DNA of 64,000 nt, from contig NC_061771.1 in assembly GCF_022458985.1 (NCBI RefSeq), positions 30,120,322 through 30,184,321 of the forward strand, read 5' to 3'. This stretch comes from Mugil cephalus (taxonomy: Eukaryota > Chordata > Actinopteri > Mugiliformes > Mugilidae). The notes under the pieces are model-generated. The model did not search any database. It was not told the DNA's origin and worked only from the letters and a program-made list of their open reading frames with translations. Made by a program: the position numbers and the translations under genes. Numbering within the stretch: position 1 is the stretch's first letter; every line of letters starts with the position of its first letter. Positions 10,648 through 22,659 of the stretch are shown one piece after another.

Positions 10648-10841
10648 CAGTGTTTCTCAATCCCTGGTCCTCGGGGCCCACTGCCCTGCATGTTTTTGAT
10701 GTTTCCCTCCTCCAACACACCTGATTCAGATGATCAGCTCGTCATCAAGCTCTGCAGTGGCCTGATAAGGAGCCGTTCATTTCAATCAGGTGTGTTGGAG
10801 GAGGGAAACATGGAAAACATGCAGGGCAGTGGGAAACACTG
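10648..10841. mobile_element. hAT-type MITE with perfect 8-base target duplication
   Basis: The element begins CAGTGTTTCTCAA and ends GGGAAACACTG. It is flanked on both sides by GAGTAAAC (10,640-10,647 and 10,842-10,849), an exact 8-base target site duplication as hAT elements make. The interior is a near palindrome around GGTGTGTTGGAGGAGGGAAA and its complement. It is 194 bases long and non-coding, and is repeated at 31,438-31,631. Confidence 0.9.
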
Positions 10842-10851
10842 GAGTAAACCA

Positions 10852-11600
10852 CAGAGATGGGTAGTAACGAGTTACATTTACTCCGTTACATTTACTTGAG
10901 TATGTTTGTGAAAACATTGTACTTCTAGGAGTAGTTTTAAATCACTATACGTTTTACTTTTACTTGAGTAGATTTGTGAAGAAGAAACTACTCTTACTCC
11001 GCTACATGAGGCTACAATGAGCTCGTTACTGTTCCCCCGCGTACGCCTCATTTTAACGTTTTATTTTGACAGAGAGCGAGACTTCCGCCAAAGGCTCTAC
11101 CACGTGACTGTGTTTCACCAATCAAACGTAGCCGTGCAGTCTCGTCACGTGACCATGCTCAACCTCAGCGGGGGGACGGGTCACGGGTTAGTTTTACAGT
11201 TCACAGTGTTCGCAAACGAAACAGAGAAACGGAAAAAAAAATGTCAAAATCAACTGTTGGCAATGCAGACACAGACGAGGAGGAACATCCTTGGCCTCAT
11301 GTTGGAAGCATGTCTGTGTTACAAAAAGTGCAGCAGCTACATCATGCAGTGTCTTCTGTGTCCACCAAAACAAACGGACATTTCAGCTTTCAAAGACACG
11401 CAGAGCCTGGTGGAAAGTACAAAGGTTTGGAAATAATTTGTTACTTGTGCTTAATTTATTTTTTATTATTTTATTGATTTTATTTTTTATTGAAGTACTT
11501 GAATTTTCCTGGATTATTTTAATTTAAGCCACTTTGTAATTAATTAATTTTAAGTAATTTTATTGATTGGATTAATTGGACTCATCCAGCAAACTAATTA
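10852..11600 (+). mobile_element. hAT transposon 5' end with BED-finger exon, copy A
   Basis: It starts CAGAGATGGGTAGTAACGAG, a typical fish hAT terminus, two bases after the target duplication of the MITE. Around 11,240-11,420 the frame encodes MSKSTVGNADTDEEEHPWP and then YIMQCLLCPPKQTDISAFK, the C-x2-C half of a BED zinc finger (the histidine half is degraded). The transposase body and 3' end are missing. An A-run length change shifts the frame relative to copy B. It is a dead remnant. Confidence 0.7.
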
Positions 11601-11733
11601 TCACAGGTGTCTGAGATTGATTTCAGTGATCCAAAGAGCCATGCGACACAATACCATCCATGAGTTTGATTGAAAAACAAAACATGTAATCGTTATGACA
11701 CTTAAATACAATTTGCATAATAATTTGGAACAC
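11590..11733. mobile_element. Right end of a Tc1/mariner-like element, copy A
   Basis: Only the terminal part is here, ending TTGCATAATAATTTGGAACA plus CAGTG. The identical right end belongs to the full-length element at 52,229-53,790, which shows what this remnant is. Confidence 0.8.
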
Positions 11734-11812
11734 AGTGTTTTTCCATCCACCGGCTTTAAACGTGCTTTAAATTCTTCCTTCTGGAGCCATAAATCATTGA
11801 ATTTACATTTTA

Positions 11813-13700
11813 GTGTTAACATACAAATCAGATTAATGCTAGCAGATGGACGCTAGCATATGGATGCTAACAGATGAATGCTAACAGATGAAGGTTAACC
11901 TACGGATGCTAACATGGATGCTAAGAGGCAGATGCTAACCCGGATGCTGACAGACGCATGCTAGCATACAACTCATACGAATGCTAAAAGATGAATGCTA
12001 ACACACAGAAACTAACGTTAAAATGAGATGAATGCTAACATACGAATGCTAACACGGATGCTAACAGACGGATGCTAACACGGTTGCTAACATGCCAACA
12101 TTACAAATCATATGAATGCTAACACACAGATGCTAAACAGATGCTAACATATAAATCAGATGAATGTTAACAGACTAATTCTAACGGAAGAATGCTAACA
12201 CACTGATGCTATCATAAATCATATGAATGCTAACACAAGAATGCTGACATACGGATGCTAACAGGCAGATGCTAACAGAGTATCGAATATAAATCAGTTA
12301 AATGCTAACGCGCATGGTAACAGATGCATGCTTACACGGATGCTAACATACAAATCAGATGAATGCTAACAGACAACTGCTAACACGGTTGCTAACACAA
12401 GAATGCTATCAATGCTAACACATGAATTAATGAACATACAAATCAGTTGAATGCTAACACGTATGCTAACAGGCGGATTCCAACCCAGGTGCTAACAGAC
12501 GAATGCTGATACGGATGCTAACAGATGAATGCCAATAGGGCCAATGCTAACATGGATCCATGCTCATACGGATGCTTACACAAATCAATGCTAATACGGA
12601 CGCTAATACACGATTGCTATCATATGAAGGCTAACACTGCAATGCTGAAAGACGAATACTATCACAGACTGTTCACAGACGAATGCTAACAGGCGGATGA
12701 TAACACGGATCTATGTTAATATGGATGCTAACACGGACACTAATACACGAATGCTAACGCAGATGCTTATTCACGAATGCTATCAGATTAAAGCTAACAG
12801 TCGAATGCTAACAGACAAATGCCAACACGGATGCTAACAGAAGAAGCTATCAGATGAAGGCTAACAGACCAATGCTAAACACATGAATGACTGAACATAC
12901 AAATCAGTTGAATGCTAAGACGGATGCTAACAGACTAATGCTCAGAGATGAATGCTAACAGATCAGTTTGCTATCACGGATGCTAACAGATGAATGCTAA
13001 CAGACAACTGCTAACACGGTTGCTAACACAAGAATGCTATCAATGCTAACAGATGAATTAATGAACATACAAATCAGTTGAATGCTAACACAGAAGCTAA
13101 CAGGCGGATTCCAACCCAGATGCTAACAGACGAATGCTAATACGGATGCTAACAGATGACTGCCAATATGGATGCTAACACGGATCGAAGCTAATACGGA
13201 TGCTAACATGGGCGCTAATACACGAATGCTATCAGATGAAGGCTAACAGACGAATGCTAACAGATGAATTAATGAACATACAAATCAGTTGAATGCTAAC
13301 ACGGATGCTAACAGGCGGATTCCAACCCAGATGCTAACAGACGAATGCTAATACGGATGCTAACAGATGAATGCAAATACGGATGCTAACATGGGTCCAT
13401 GCTAATACGAATGCTATCACAAATCAATGCTAATACGGATGCTAACACGGACGCTAATACACGAATGCTATCAGATGAAGGCTAACAGTGCAATGCTGAA
13501 AGACGAATACTAATACAGACTGTTCACAGACGAATGCTAACACGGATGCTAACAGTCGGATTCCAATACAGATGCTAACAGGCGGATGCTAACACGGATC
13601 TATGTTCACATGGATGCTAACACGGACACTAATACACGAATGCTAACACAGATGCTTATTCACGAATGCTATCAGATTAATGCTAACAGTCGATTGAAAA
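11813..13700. repeat. Minisatellite, ATGCTAACA-core units, copy A
   Basis: About 1.9 kb of degenerate 12-15-base units sharing the core ATGCTAACA with variable linkers such as CAGACGA, CACGG and CAGATGA. Larger modules recur: the phrase with AACATACAAATCAGTTGAATG appears near 12,430, 12,895, 13,060 and 13,275, so there is higher-order structure. Every unit carries TAA, and no long open frame runs through it. It starts right after the mariner end and stops 1.35 kb downstream of the TRIM stop. Confidence 0.95.
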
Positions 13701-15061
13701 CATCATCCATGTGTCTTCTCCCTCAATCAATGCACACCTGTGGCATTTAACTCCACCCCCCTCACCTGTGACCTCTGACCTCTTATTTCCTGTGCAGGTA
13801 GAAATGTTATCGCCATCTAGGGGCCACCACTACAAATACCATTCAACTAAATAGTGAAAACATAAATACTTATATCACTTATTAACATAAAATAAACACT
13901 GAATGTGAGATTAAATGGCTCCTACATTTGGGTTCACAACAAAATCTTATTACCTGTAAAATTATTACCTGGATTATTCTGAAAAATGTTGCAACATTGT
14001 TGAATGCAAATATAATATTACCACAATTTAAAAGGACTAGAAAATGTAACGTTAAAGTTTGAACACTACAAGGCCTGTGTCAGACTCTTCTGCTGGATTG
14101 TCTCATCAAGAGCTTCATCTTCCTCCATGTAAACAGGGCTCAGAGAACACAGACAGACAGAGATGGCAGAAAGTTGAACAGAAAACACAAGGCTGTCAAC
14201 TTAAGGGACTATTTGACTCGAAAAGAAAAAGAAAAAACAAATTCAATAAAAAAAGAACCAAATGCAAAATGCTGAGATCCTGGAATAAAGACAGGAGACG
14301 GTCATTTGTTCATGTGTGACAAACAGCAGCTTTATTCATCATGTGAAGCTTCAGTTTGTTCTCCCATTAAATCAGTAAAGTCTGATCAATGACTCTTGTT
14401 CAGTGATTTCATGCACAGATTCACTTCATCCACACAATCAGTTAGTTGGACTCAGAATATCAGCTATGTACAATCAGATAATGACTGAAGTCCTGATTGA
14501 TGATGATCATGATCACTACAGTTGACATGAGCTCGTCTCTTCATCCATTTCAACAACAACAACAACAACAACAACAACATGTGGTCTCCAAACCACTCAG
14601 TGGAAATGTAATTGTAGATTTCTTTCTTTCCAAAGTCAGAACTAAATCTCTGTGATAAAGGAAGGTCTGCTGGTTTCTCTGTTGAGGCCCATGCAGCGGA
14701 AGAGGAACAACAACATACAAACACATCAACACAAATGTTGATGAGACGTTCAGAGCACAGACAAGTTCAGATTCTCATGTGGACAAATGTCAGTTTATGT
14801 GAATCAAAGTCATGGTGAGCAATGAGAGCCTCCGTGGCTAAACAGACACAGGAATGGAGCGCCACCCAAACAAAGTCCAACATCAAGCAAACAACAAACC
14901 AGGAGACGACAAAAGTACCGCCCACAAAGTGTGACTGACAGCTGATCTCTGAGCAGTGAAGACATGACACAACAATGAGCTCTCAGCTACAACCATGGAG
15001 ACCAAATCACCTGGAGACTAGAAGACACATTTTAACCAACTGTCCCTGAAGAGACTTCTGT
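13701..15061 (-). other. TRIM copy A 3' flank / 3' UTR
   Basis: Conserved in all three TRIM blocks. A minus-strand AATAAA lies at 14,331-14,336, about 730 bases past the TRIM stop, and could be its poly(A) signal. A (CAA)n microsatellite occupies 14,551-14,579. No separate gene is supported; short open frames here are not shared intact among copies. Confidence 0.5.
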
Positions 15062-16737
15062 CTATTTCACTTTAATCAACTCAGCAGTGTCTCCATCATA
15101 AAATAACCAGAGTCCAGCATAGAGAGGCTGAGTGAATGTGGTCTGGACTCTGTGGAGGAGAGTCATGGTTTCAGAGACGCTGTAGAAAGACAGAAGACCT
15201 GCTCTGTGATCCAGGTACACTCCTACTCATGAGGAACCAGGACCTGAGACAGGAGTTTGGACTTTGTGTGGTGAAATGTGTATCTGTTGTTCACAAAATA
15301 ATGACCAAGATTTGTCATTGAATCCAAATGCACATTCATGTGACCTCCCTGCTCTGCTGATATTCTTGTATGCGACTGCTACATTAACTACTCCTCCTCT
15401 CCACTCCACCTCCCAGTAACAACGTCCAGTCAGACTCTCTCTACTCAGGACCTGATAATGACAACAACCAGTGAATCTGTCTGGATGATGAGAATAATGA
15501 CTGTGTTGTGATACCATTAATGTACTTTTCTGTTCCCCTCAGATAATAACAGACGTGTGTTTGCTTGTTTTGGATCCAGTGTGATTTCAATGAATATTTC
15601 CAGAATTCATCTCTGGTCTTTGGCTCTGGTTGTGGCAGTAAAACATCCACTTCAGTCACTGTCACTGAGATGTTTGTCCATGTCCTCTCTCAGAATGTCC
15701 TGTATTTCTCTGGACTCTGTCACAGCTGCTTTCACGCCATCAAAGTACCTCAGAGGACGAATCTTGATGCTGATGAGTGTGTAGACTACACTGGGTGGTG
15801 GCAGTGAGGGGTAGTTGTGTAGAACTGGTTTGATCCTTTGTGTTTAAGAGCTGCTTCAGCTCGTGAGCCTTTCCTCTCTCAGCTCAGTGAATCTGCTGCT
15901 CCAGCTTCTCCTCAACATCTTTGACTCGACTCTCTTCAGTTTCCTGCTGGGATCTGACCAGCTGCTCCACATCAGAGCTTCTATTCTGGGAGACGGATCA
16001 TCTCAGTGAAGATCTCCCGACTGTCCTCCACTGTTTTTATCAGCAGAGTGAGCCATGGCCTTCAGCTCCTGTCTAAGCAGCTCCACGTCTTTGCGTCTCT
16101 CCTGGATCGTCTGCTGGATGTTTTCTAGCATCACCTCCACCTCCTTCTGCTTCTCAGTCCTTTCTGCTGCAGCTGAGACTGTGTCGTGGCCTTTATGTTC
16201 ATCCACAGAGCAGAGATAACAGATACTACTGCTGATCAGTACGACAGAACACTTCATCACCTCATCATGACGAGAGCAGATGTTCTCCGGAGCTTCTTGG
16301 AGGGCTCCACCAGCTTGTGTCTCTTTAATGGAGCTAAATCATAGTGAGGTTGGAGGTGTTTCTCACAGTAAGAAATCAAACAGACCAGACAGGACTTGAA
16401 GGCTTTCAGCTTCCTCCCAGTGCAGAAGTCACAGGCCACATCTTCAGGTCCAGCATAGCAGTGATCAGCTGGAGCAGCTTGGAGTCCAGTCTTCTTCAGC
16501 TGCTCCACTAACTCTGCTAAAATGGTGTTTTTTCCAGGACAGGCCTCGGTATGAAATGCTTCCTGCACTGAGGGCAGCTGTAGATTCCCTTCTGGTCTTC
16601 TTCATCCCAGTGGCTTTTAATACAGTTACATGCAGTAGCTGTGTCCACAGGAAGTAGTCACAGATCCTTCAGTGGATCCAGACAGATGGAACAAGAGAAG
16701 GGTTTCTCTGTCCAGCTGAACTCCTTTTCTGCTCCAT
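15062..16737 (-). pseudogene. TRIM E3 ligase (RING, B-box, coiled coil, PRY-SPRY), copy A, broken
   Basis: A single-exon fish TRIM (TRIM16/TRIM25-like) in which domains can be followed from the ATG at 16,737 to the TAG at 15,062: RING remains, B-box region ([30 protein letters not shown]), the second B-box and [20 protein letters not shown], coiled coil ([19 protein letters not shown]), then PRY-SPRY (VLSRESLTGRCYWEVEWRG). Such proteins are ubiquitin ligases, many in innate immunity; the SPRY binds targets. The frame is broken many times by small indels, starting with an extra T in the run at about 16,726-16,729, just after the start codon; I count around ten. It is the most damaged of the three copies and cannot make a full protein as read. 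Confidence 0.9.
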
Positions 16738-17630
16738 TTCACCTCTCAGTGTCGACGACTGTGTGAGTTTCTGTTTGCTAGAAGTGAAACTAGTCTGAGC
16801 TCTGATCTGAACAACATGTGATTGTACAGTGAATGGAGCTGTCAGCTCTCACACTTCACCACATGCTGCTTTCACCCATCTCAATGTAGAGATCTAAAGG
16901 GGAGGACAAGGAGACATGAGGAAATATGAGTGGAGCTGCTCCAGGAAGAGGGAGAGTTATCAGACTCTGACTTGTTCCAGGAAGAGGAAGCAGACGACAA
17001 AACTAATCACAATAAAAATCCACATCATTCATGTCATAGACGCCACAGACGTGTTACAGTTACACACACGTTGCTCTATTATCCTGACATTTATTAACTA
17101 GTGCTGAACAACCAAGATCCTGGAAGAGATTTTCCACGTTAACGTCGAACGTTTAAAGGAGCCAATGTTTAAAACCTTGATTTGATCTGATTTCCTGATC
17201 TGAATGAATGACCTACCATCAGTTCAGGTAAATAATCTACATGTGAATACAAACGGTCAAGCAGCCTACTTACTTGTTAGTAGCTGCACGGAGGAACTGC
17301 TTCACTTCACAGCAGAAAAGAAAAAATGTTTCAGAGCGGAAGTAGCTGCAGGTTTGAACCTGGAACAAAAGTTGCATCATAAACTAAACACGTGACAAAG
17401 AAGGAGGGACTGTGTTTATTTCCTGGTCGGCAGTAGTGAAGGGAAGTCCTTTTATTTTGTTCTAATATCAACAATTATGAATGATTTGTGTGTTGAAATG
17501 TGATTTTATCCTTATCCACTGTTTATTTCATTTATATTGTTTAACATTTTAATCAAAGCTTTAAATGAACAACTGAGCCACAGCAAACAAATCAAATCAA
17601 CTCAGGCCAAAGTCTGAACATCATGACACT

Positions 17631-18243
17631 TAAAAAAAACTGAACTGATTTTCTTTGTTTTCTTACTGATATATTTGAATATCTGAGGATTGAAGCTGTA
17701 ATCAACCTTTGTTGTACTTAAAAGTATGATGCCATTTAAAAAAAATAAATAAAAAAATGTAAATGTTTTTAATCTAAAGCTGAACACAGCTACAACTCTT
17801 GAAATGACCCACAGTAAATAATAGAAGGACGTGTGTAACTACTGCAATAGAGGAACATTGTAGGGATTGCAGGAATAACATGTGCTGCAGTGCTAAGAAA
17901 AACCAAGGAATACATCTAAAGCGCCCAAACCACCAAAGGAACTGGCGAAAAACAATCTACAGCACTTTATCCCTAACTTACGTTTTGCATAGACACACAT
18001 CCAGAGTGTTTGTGTCTGAGGAAATGAAAAATCTGTCCATAATATTAAACAGAACAAACTAAATGTGAGGCATCTCTTTAAGCTTCTATGTGACACTTTT
18101 GGTGTACTGCTTCAATTTACAATGCAAGTGATTAAAGAGGTTCACAGCACAAAAAAAAAGGCTCCCACCCGCTCAAAAGAAAAGTCCAACAACTGGAATT
18201 AACAGGAAATGAAGCTGGAGAGCCTGGATAGCCAGTTCATTCA
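17631..18243 (-). other. Likely 3' flank of the uncharacterised last exon, copy A
   Basis: Conserved with 38,597-39,213. Short open frames on both strands lack domains. It begins exactly where TRIM copies A and B part company from the histone-linked copies. Confidence 0.45.
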
Positions 18244-18549
18244 TCAAGTCTGTTCTTCAGGACTTGGGTTTTGTTTGGACAGTGCATTGCCTTCAAGTTC
18301 CATGACCACCTTCTGCAGCACTTCAAAGGTATACTTCAGTTCAGCAGGGTAGTTTAAGTTCAAAGAATATATCAGGCCAAACAACATGGCAGCAGCTCGG
18401 GGAACACTGTCCAAATCCTGCATCACAATGTGGGACTCGAGGACAATGCCAACGTCCTCTGGTTTTTCATTGGCATCTCTGTGTTTGCAGACATATATAC
18501 CCATAGTGGTATCCTCAATGGATTCCTGGAGGAGGGATTCATCTGCTGC
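18244..18549 (-). CDS. Last exon of an uncharacterised teleost protein family, copy A
   Basis: A splice acceptor (TTGTACAG) precedes an open exon encoding about 101 residues from AADESLLQESIEDTTMG to the stop after NPSPEEQT. The core, SVPRAAAMLFGLIYSLNLNY followed by PAELKYTFEVLQKVVMELEG, resembles the C-terminus of a large set of uncharacterised teleost proteins with a conserved LFGLIYALNL.YP..LK.TF block, some with SAM domains (from memory). I do not see the upstream exons in the window, so this is a partial gene or exon-only copy. Copy B differs at one residue (Tyr to His in LNLNYP). Open reading and near-identity in both copies argue for constraint or very recent duplication. Function unknown. 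Confidence 0.6.
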   Translation of the reverse strand, partial: AADESLLQESIEDTTMGIYVCKHRDANEKPEDVGIVLESHIVMQDLDSVPRAAAMLFGLIYSLNLNYPAELKYTFEVLQKVVMELEGNALSKQNPSPEEQT

Positions 18550-19298
18550 CTGTACAATGCACAAAAAGAATCAAAGTGTGATCACACTACATGCAACGTC
18601 CATATAGGGAATACTGCACATCTGTATTGAGTCATTTATGAAGATCACTACCATATTATCTTACATGTTAGCTGACTGTAAAGTAATGACAATGGGTAGA
18701 TGTTTTAAAGCTGATACAAAATATGAAAGATAACATCTCAACATACTAAACCTAAGTAACACTTACCTTATTAGCTTAACTTATTGTTGAAAAAATGACA
18801 AAAAATTATAATCACAGCCATTTTAGAAGGTGTAGTTTGTGGTGCCTTTAAATTATTTTGTGTTATCCTGAGAGACTGATTAGAAACACACAATAGTTTC
18901 AACAAAAAACAATCATTAAAACCTTAATGAGTACGGTGTACTTTACGTTTATCACCATTACAGACATGCTGTTTAAAAACAACACACGCAATAATATATT
19001 TTTAGTCACAGACTGTGACGGACCCATACGAGTTCATTAATGGGAAAACACTGAAAGCCTAGCAACAACGACAGCTGACAGTATTATTGGTGTTGCCTTC
19101 CTTATAAAAAAATAAATAAAATCACAAGCCATCTCTGCTCTGATACAAGTCAGTGATCCTAAAATGTCTTGTTTCTCATCTATAACACACATTCTACATC
19201 TCGGAGGCAACGTCCCAACATCGGAAAGAAGAGTGAGAGTCGGGTAGCATGTTGCTGCGAGAGATGCAGCTCCATGGAAAGAACAAACATGTCCTACC

Positions 19299-19321
19299 AA
19301 AAAAAAAAGAAGAAGAAGAAA
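19299..19321. repeat. A-run plus AAG microsatellite
   Basis: An A tract passing into AAG repeats; longer in copy B (40,274-40,306). Confidence 0.8.
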
Positions 19322-19739
19322 TACTCAAAAACCGAGTGTGTTTCGTTTAACTAAGTTGTCGGCTTCCCAAATCAAAGACACACATTTATGAAAAGTATGG
19401 TCCGTGAAAAGTCACAGAAAAGTTTTTTCATGACAATTTTAAAAGAGAAAACAACCTAGGCCTATGATGTATGAATTTCCCCAAACAAACTCTGCCGTGC
19501 ACACATTAAGTTACCAGACATAAAAACTAATGCAAAGATATTCAGGGACGGCAGGCATGGCTGCTAGCATTAGCAACCAGCGGTGAATGAATGAAAACGT
19601 TAGCATGAAGACTGACTTGGATTTACTCGACATTACCGGCAAATAAAAAGCCAAACCTTTTCAAATCTTGGTTAGAAACACTTTGCTTCTAACACCGGCT
19701 CATATTTGACAAGTTTTTTATTACCTTTATGTGTCCTGA

Positions 19740-20384
19740 GCAGCCCAAATCCATATATCGTAGCGAGGGAGAAAATGGTGGAGATTGAAGGTCTTCAGCA
19801 GCCGTTTTCTGTCCAGGAGCCGCCCCGAGGCTTTTCAACTCCCGCCTGATACAACATAACTTTTTCCTTTCTTCTTCAAATGATGGAGACATGTAGGTTT
19901 TAAATTCCTCGATATTGAAATGCTTTTTTAAGATTGAATCATGTTTTGGAGAGTAATACAAATCAATTATTAAATTGAACAACCCTCCTTCTTTCATTTA
20001 TTCAAATGTATATATTTGAATATCTGAGGATTGAAGCTGAACCGAGGCATCTGGTCAGCGGTGTTGAGACGAGCCTTGAGCTTCCATGTCAACGGTGCGG
20101 CTGCAGAGATCCGGGCTTCCCTCCTTCCTCGTGGTCATTGGGGCCCTTTGTCCTCTGGATGAGAGAGGATGTTGAAGGCCATCACCAGAGAGCCTCTATC
20201 TAAAACCTCGGCTCCTGCCGTGACGTTACGCCATCGTGACGTCATTCAAATCCATCGTCTCCATAGCAACTAAACACTTGTTAATTTGATGACATTAGAC
20301 TCGACAACACATAAAAAGACTTACATTCTTGACTTGAACTTTAACACCAATGACTGTGACATCACTCGGACTTGAATCTTGTGT
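19740..20384. other. 645-base segment present only in copy A
   Basis: Copy B passes directly from GTGTCCTGA to the sequence that follows 20,384 in A. The A-only segment includes part of a 102-codon minus-strand frame (19,689-19,997) without a known domain, and a 30-base stretch ending GAGGATTGAAGCTG that also occurs just past the shared breakpoint at 17,670 and 38,640. Whether it was inserted in A or deleted from B is not clear. Confidence 0.75.
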
Positions 20385-20450
20385 CTTGAATCCACATGTT
20401 GAAAAAGTGCATTAATCAGTTTATTTCACATCAATGAACAACTCAACCCT

Positions 20451-20469
20451 TCTCCTCCTCCTCCTCCTC
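20451..20469. repeat. CTC microsatellite
   Basis: A short CTC array, expanded in copy B at 40,791-40,816. Confidence 0.8.
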
Positions 20470-20499
20470 GTGTCTCGCCTCCGTGTGAACAACTTATAA

Positions 20500-22330
20500 C
20501 TTTACACTTTGGTCAGAGATCCAAAGCTAACAATGCACCTGGAGCCGATAAATCAGTGGTCGGGTCCTCAGTCACTGTGCGGACCAGTTAGTGAGTGTCT
20601 TCCAGAAACTGTTCCAGACCTCCATCAGCACAGAAACTGTCCTCAAATGTTGGAAACACTCAACCATCGTCCCCATTCCCAAGAGAAGCCCCCCCAGGGC
20701 CCTGAACGACCTGCGCCCAGTGGCCCTCTGCTCCCAGGTGATGAAGGCTATGGAGAGGCTATTCAGGCAACACATTCTCATCTGACCAACTCACAAACTC
20801 GACCCGCTCCGATTTGCACATCAAAGCCGCAAAGGTGTGGACGATGCCAAAGCCTTCATCATCGACACCATCCACAGACACCTGGAGCTTCCCAACACCT
20901 CCACCAGACTCCTGTTTGCTGACTTCTCCTCGGCCTTCAACACCCTGCAACCGCACATCCTGGCAGAAGAGACTCCAGCGTATTTCAACTTGAGCAGCCA
21001 GCTCATCCTCTGGATCCTGGACTTTCTCACCAACCGAACCCAGCGAGTCCGTATTAACAATAACCTGTCTGATCTCCTGACCACCTCCACTGGCTCCCCA
21101 CAAGGCTGTGTGCTTTCTCCGCTGCTCTTCATCCTGTACACCGACGAAGTGCAGATCAACGCACCCCAACTGTGACCTGGTGAAGTTTGCTGACGACACA
21201 GTTCTCCTGTCCCTCCTGTCCGGTCCCTCCCTCCACCATGGACCCGCTCTGCAGCAGTTCACAGAGTGGTGTGACTCTTCCTGCCTGGAGCTGAATGTCA
21301 GCAAAACGAAGGAGATGGTGGTGACCCTTCTCCAGCAGCCAAAGGGAACTGGCGGCAGCTGTCACCACTATGGTCCACGGTTTCTCCGGTCGAGACAGTT
21401 GGGGAATACAGATACCTGGGAACCATCCTGCACTGCCAACTGAGGTTCTCTTCCAACACCGAAGGGATCCTGAGGAAGTGCCACCAGAGGATGAACCTAC
21501 GAAGGAAACTGAGCTCTTTTTCTGTCAGTAAGAACATCTTGCTGACATTCTATTACACATTCATTGAAAGTGTTTTAACTTTCTCCATGTGCTGCTGGTA
21601 TCACTCTGTAACTGTTCAGGATAGGAACCCGCCTGCATAACATTGTCAAGGTGTGTTGTAAGACTATTGGACTCCCTGCTCACCACCTGAGCACTGTGTA
21701 CGAGCAGCAGGCGAGTGGCCTGGCTCGTCGAATTCTCAAGGACTCAACCCATGCTCTGTTTCCGGCATTTGAGCTGCTGCCGTCTGGTCGCAGGTTCCGA
21801 TGTCCGGCCTGTAAGACCCAGAGGAGGAGAGCAACCTTTGTTCCCAATGTTATTCTCCTCCTGAACTCTAAGAACTGTACGACGGTTACAATAACTTAAG
21901 CCTCCTGTGTTACACTCAAGTGCAACATCACATGACCTCTTGTGCAATACTACTATGTCACTTTAACTTCAATGTCACTTTTAATTTTAATTTTTTTAAC
22001 CACGTCTCACTTTATTCATTTATTTGTCATACTTTATCTGCTGTTTTACAGTTTTTTTTACATATTGGTCTTGATATTATTTTCCACAATCCATCTCTCT
22101 CCTGTTACTGGCAGCAGACCTGCCATTGTAGATAATATGCAGTTTTTTTACTCACTTTTGCAATTGTTATTCTTTTTGTTATCTTATTCCCTGCTCCTAT
22201 TTTTATGTACCGCTCTTCGCCCTCCTAATTATTCAGTTTCATCAGCTTATTTGTGCATTTACATTCTTACAAATCTTGTATCTGATTTGTAATTGATGAC
22301 TTCAACCAAAATGCCAATTTGTTGTTTTTT
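20500..22330 (+). mobile_element. CR1/Rex-like LINE, RT to 3' end, copy A
   Basis: The RT domain can be followed through LKCWKHSTIVPIPKRSPPRA, LLFADFSSAFNTLQPHIL, then GSPQGCVLSPLLFILYTDE, the catalytic KFADDTVLLSLL, and WCDSSCLELNVSKTKEMVV. The C-terminal block runs to about 21,897 (LARRILKDSTHALFPAFELL). A 3' UTR follows to about 22,330. Several frame changes separate these pieces, so the copy is dead. It is 5'-truncated, with no endonuclease domain. The same family supplies the fragment at 2,140-2,660 and the tail at 8,476-8,765. Confidence 0.8.
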
Positions 22331-22656
22331 TAAATAACCAACGCCACAGCCGATTCGATTATTGAGGTCCAGATACTGGCTGCCAGATAAAGCAATATTC
22401 CCTGTACATTTAAAAAATATCATAAATATTTTAAGCTTAGATTAAGATATAAAATAATATAGTACACAAAATATAATACAGTAACTTAAACAATGTTATT
22501 GTATATACTCGGTCATTGAATCAGTAAACCAGTTGAGTCTCTGTAATGATGATTAAAATCCAGCAGGTGTCAGTATTGAGCAACACAGTGACACAGCACC
22601 GATACAGTATCAAACACAGTTTGAGTAATGTGCCGCAACGCTTCACGAGGCCTCAT
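22331..22656. other. End of duplicated block A, no gene
   Basis: AT-rich sequence shared with copy B up to CTTCACGAGGCCTCAT, where the two copies diverge. Confidence 0.6.
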
Positions 22657-22659
22657 CTA

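Larger units (their letters stand above)
9931..22656. repeat. Segmental duplication block, copy A
   Basis: This block aligns with 30,711-42,443 (copy B) end to end and partly with 53,620-58,700 (copy C). Shared order: TPR exon, hAT MITE, hAT 5' exon, mariner end, minisatellite, TRIM, uncharacterised last exon, LINE. Main A/B differences are a 645-base segment only in A (19,740-20,384), a 537-base LINE segment missing from B (A 20,522-21,058), and minisatellite length. Confidence 0.95.

Noticed and set aside
11017-11436. 139-codon frame as a host gene
   Set aside because: It begins inside a hAT terminus and contains the transposon BED-finger phrase; copy B reads in another frame because of an A-run change.
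11813-13700. Repeat array as a CRISPR
   Set aside because: Units are degenerate, contiguous and 12-15 bases with no unique spacers, and the context is vertebrate; it is a minisatellite.
14464-14732. Leu- or Cys-rich frames across (CAA)n in the TRIM 3' flank
   Set aside because: They arise from the microsatellite and shift frame with repeat length in each copy.
18386-18630. Plus-strand frames opposite the uncharacterised exon
   Set aside because: They are antisense to an exon with a good acceptor and family resemblance; no splice or domain support of their own.
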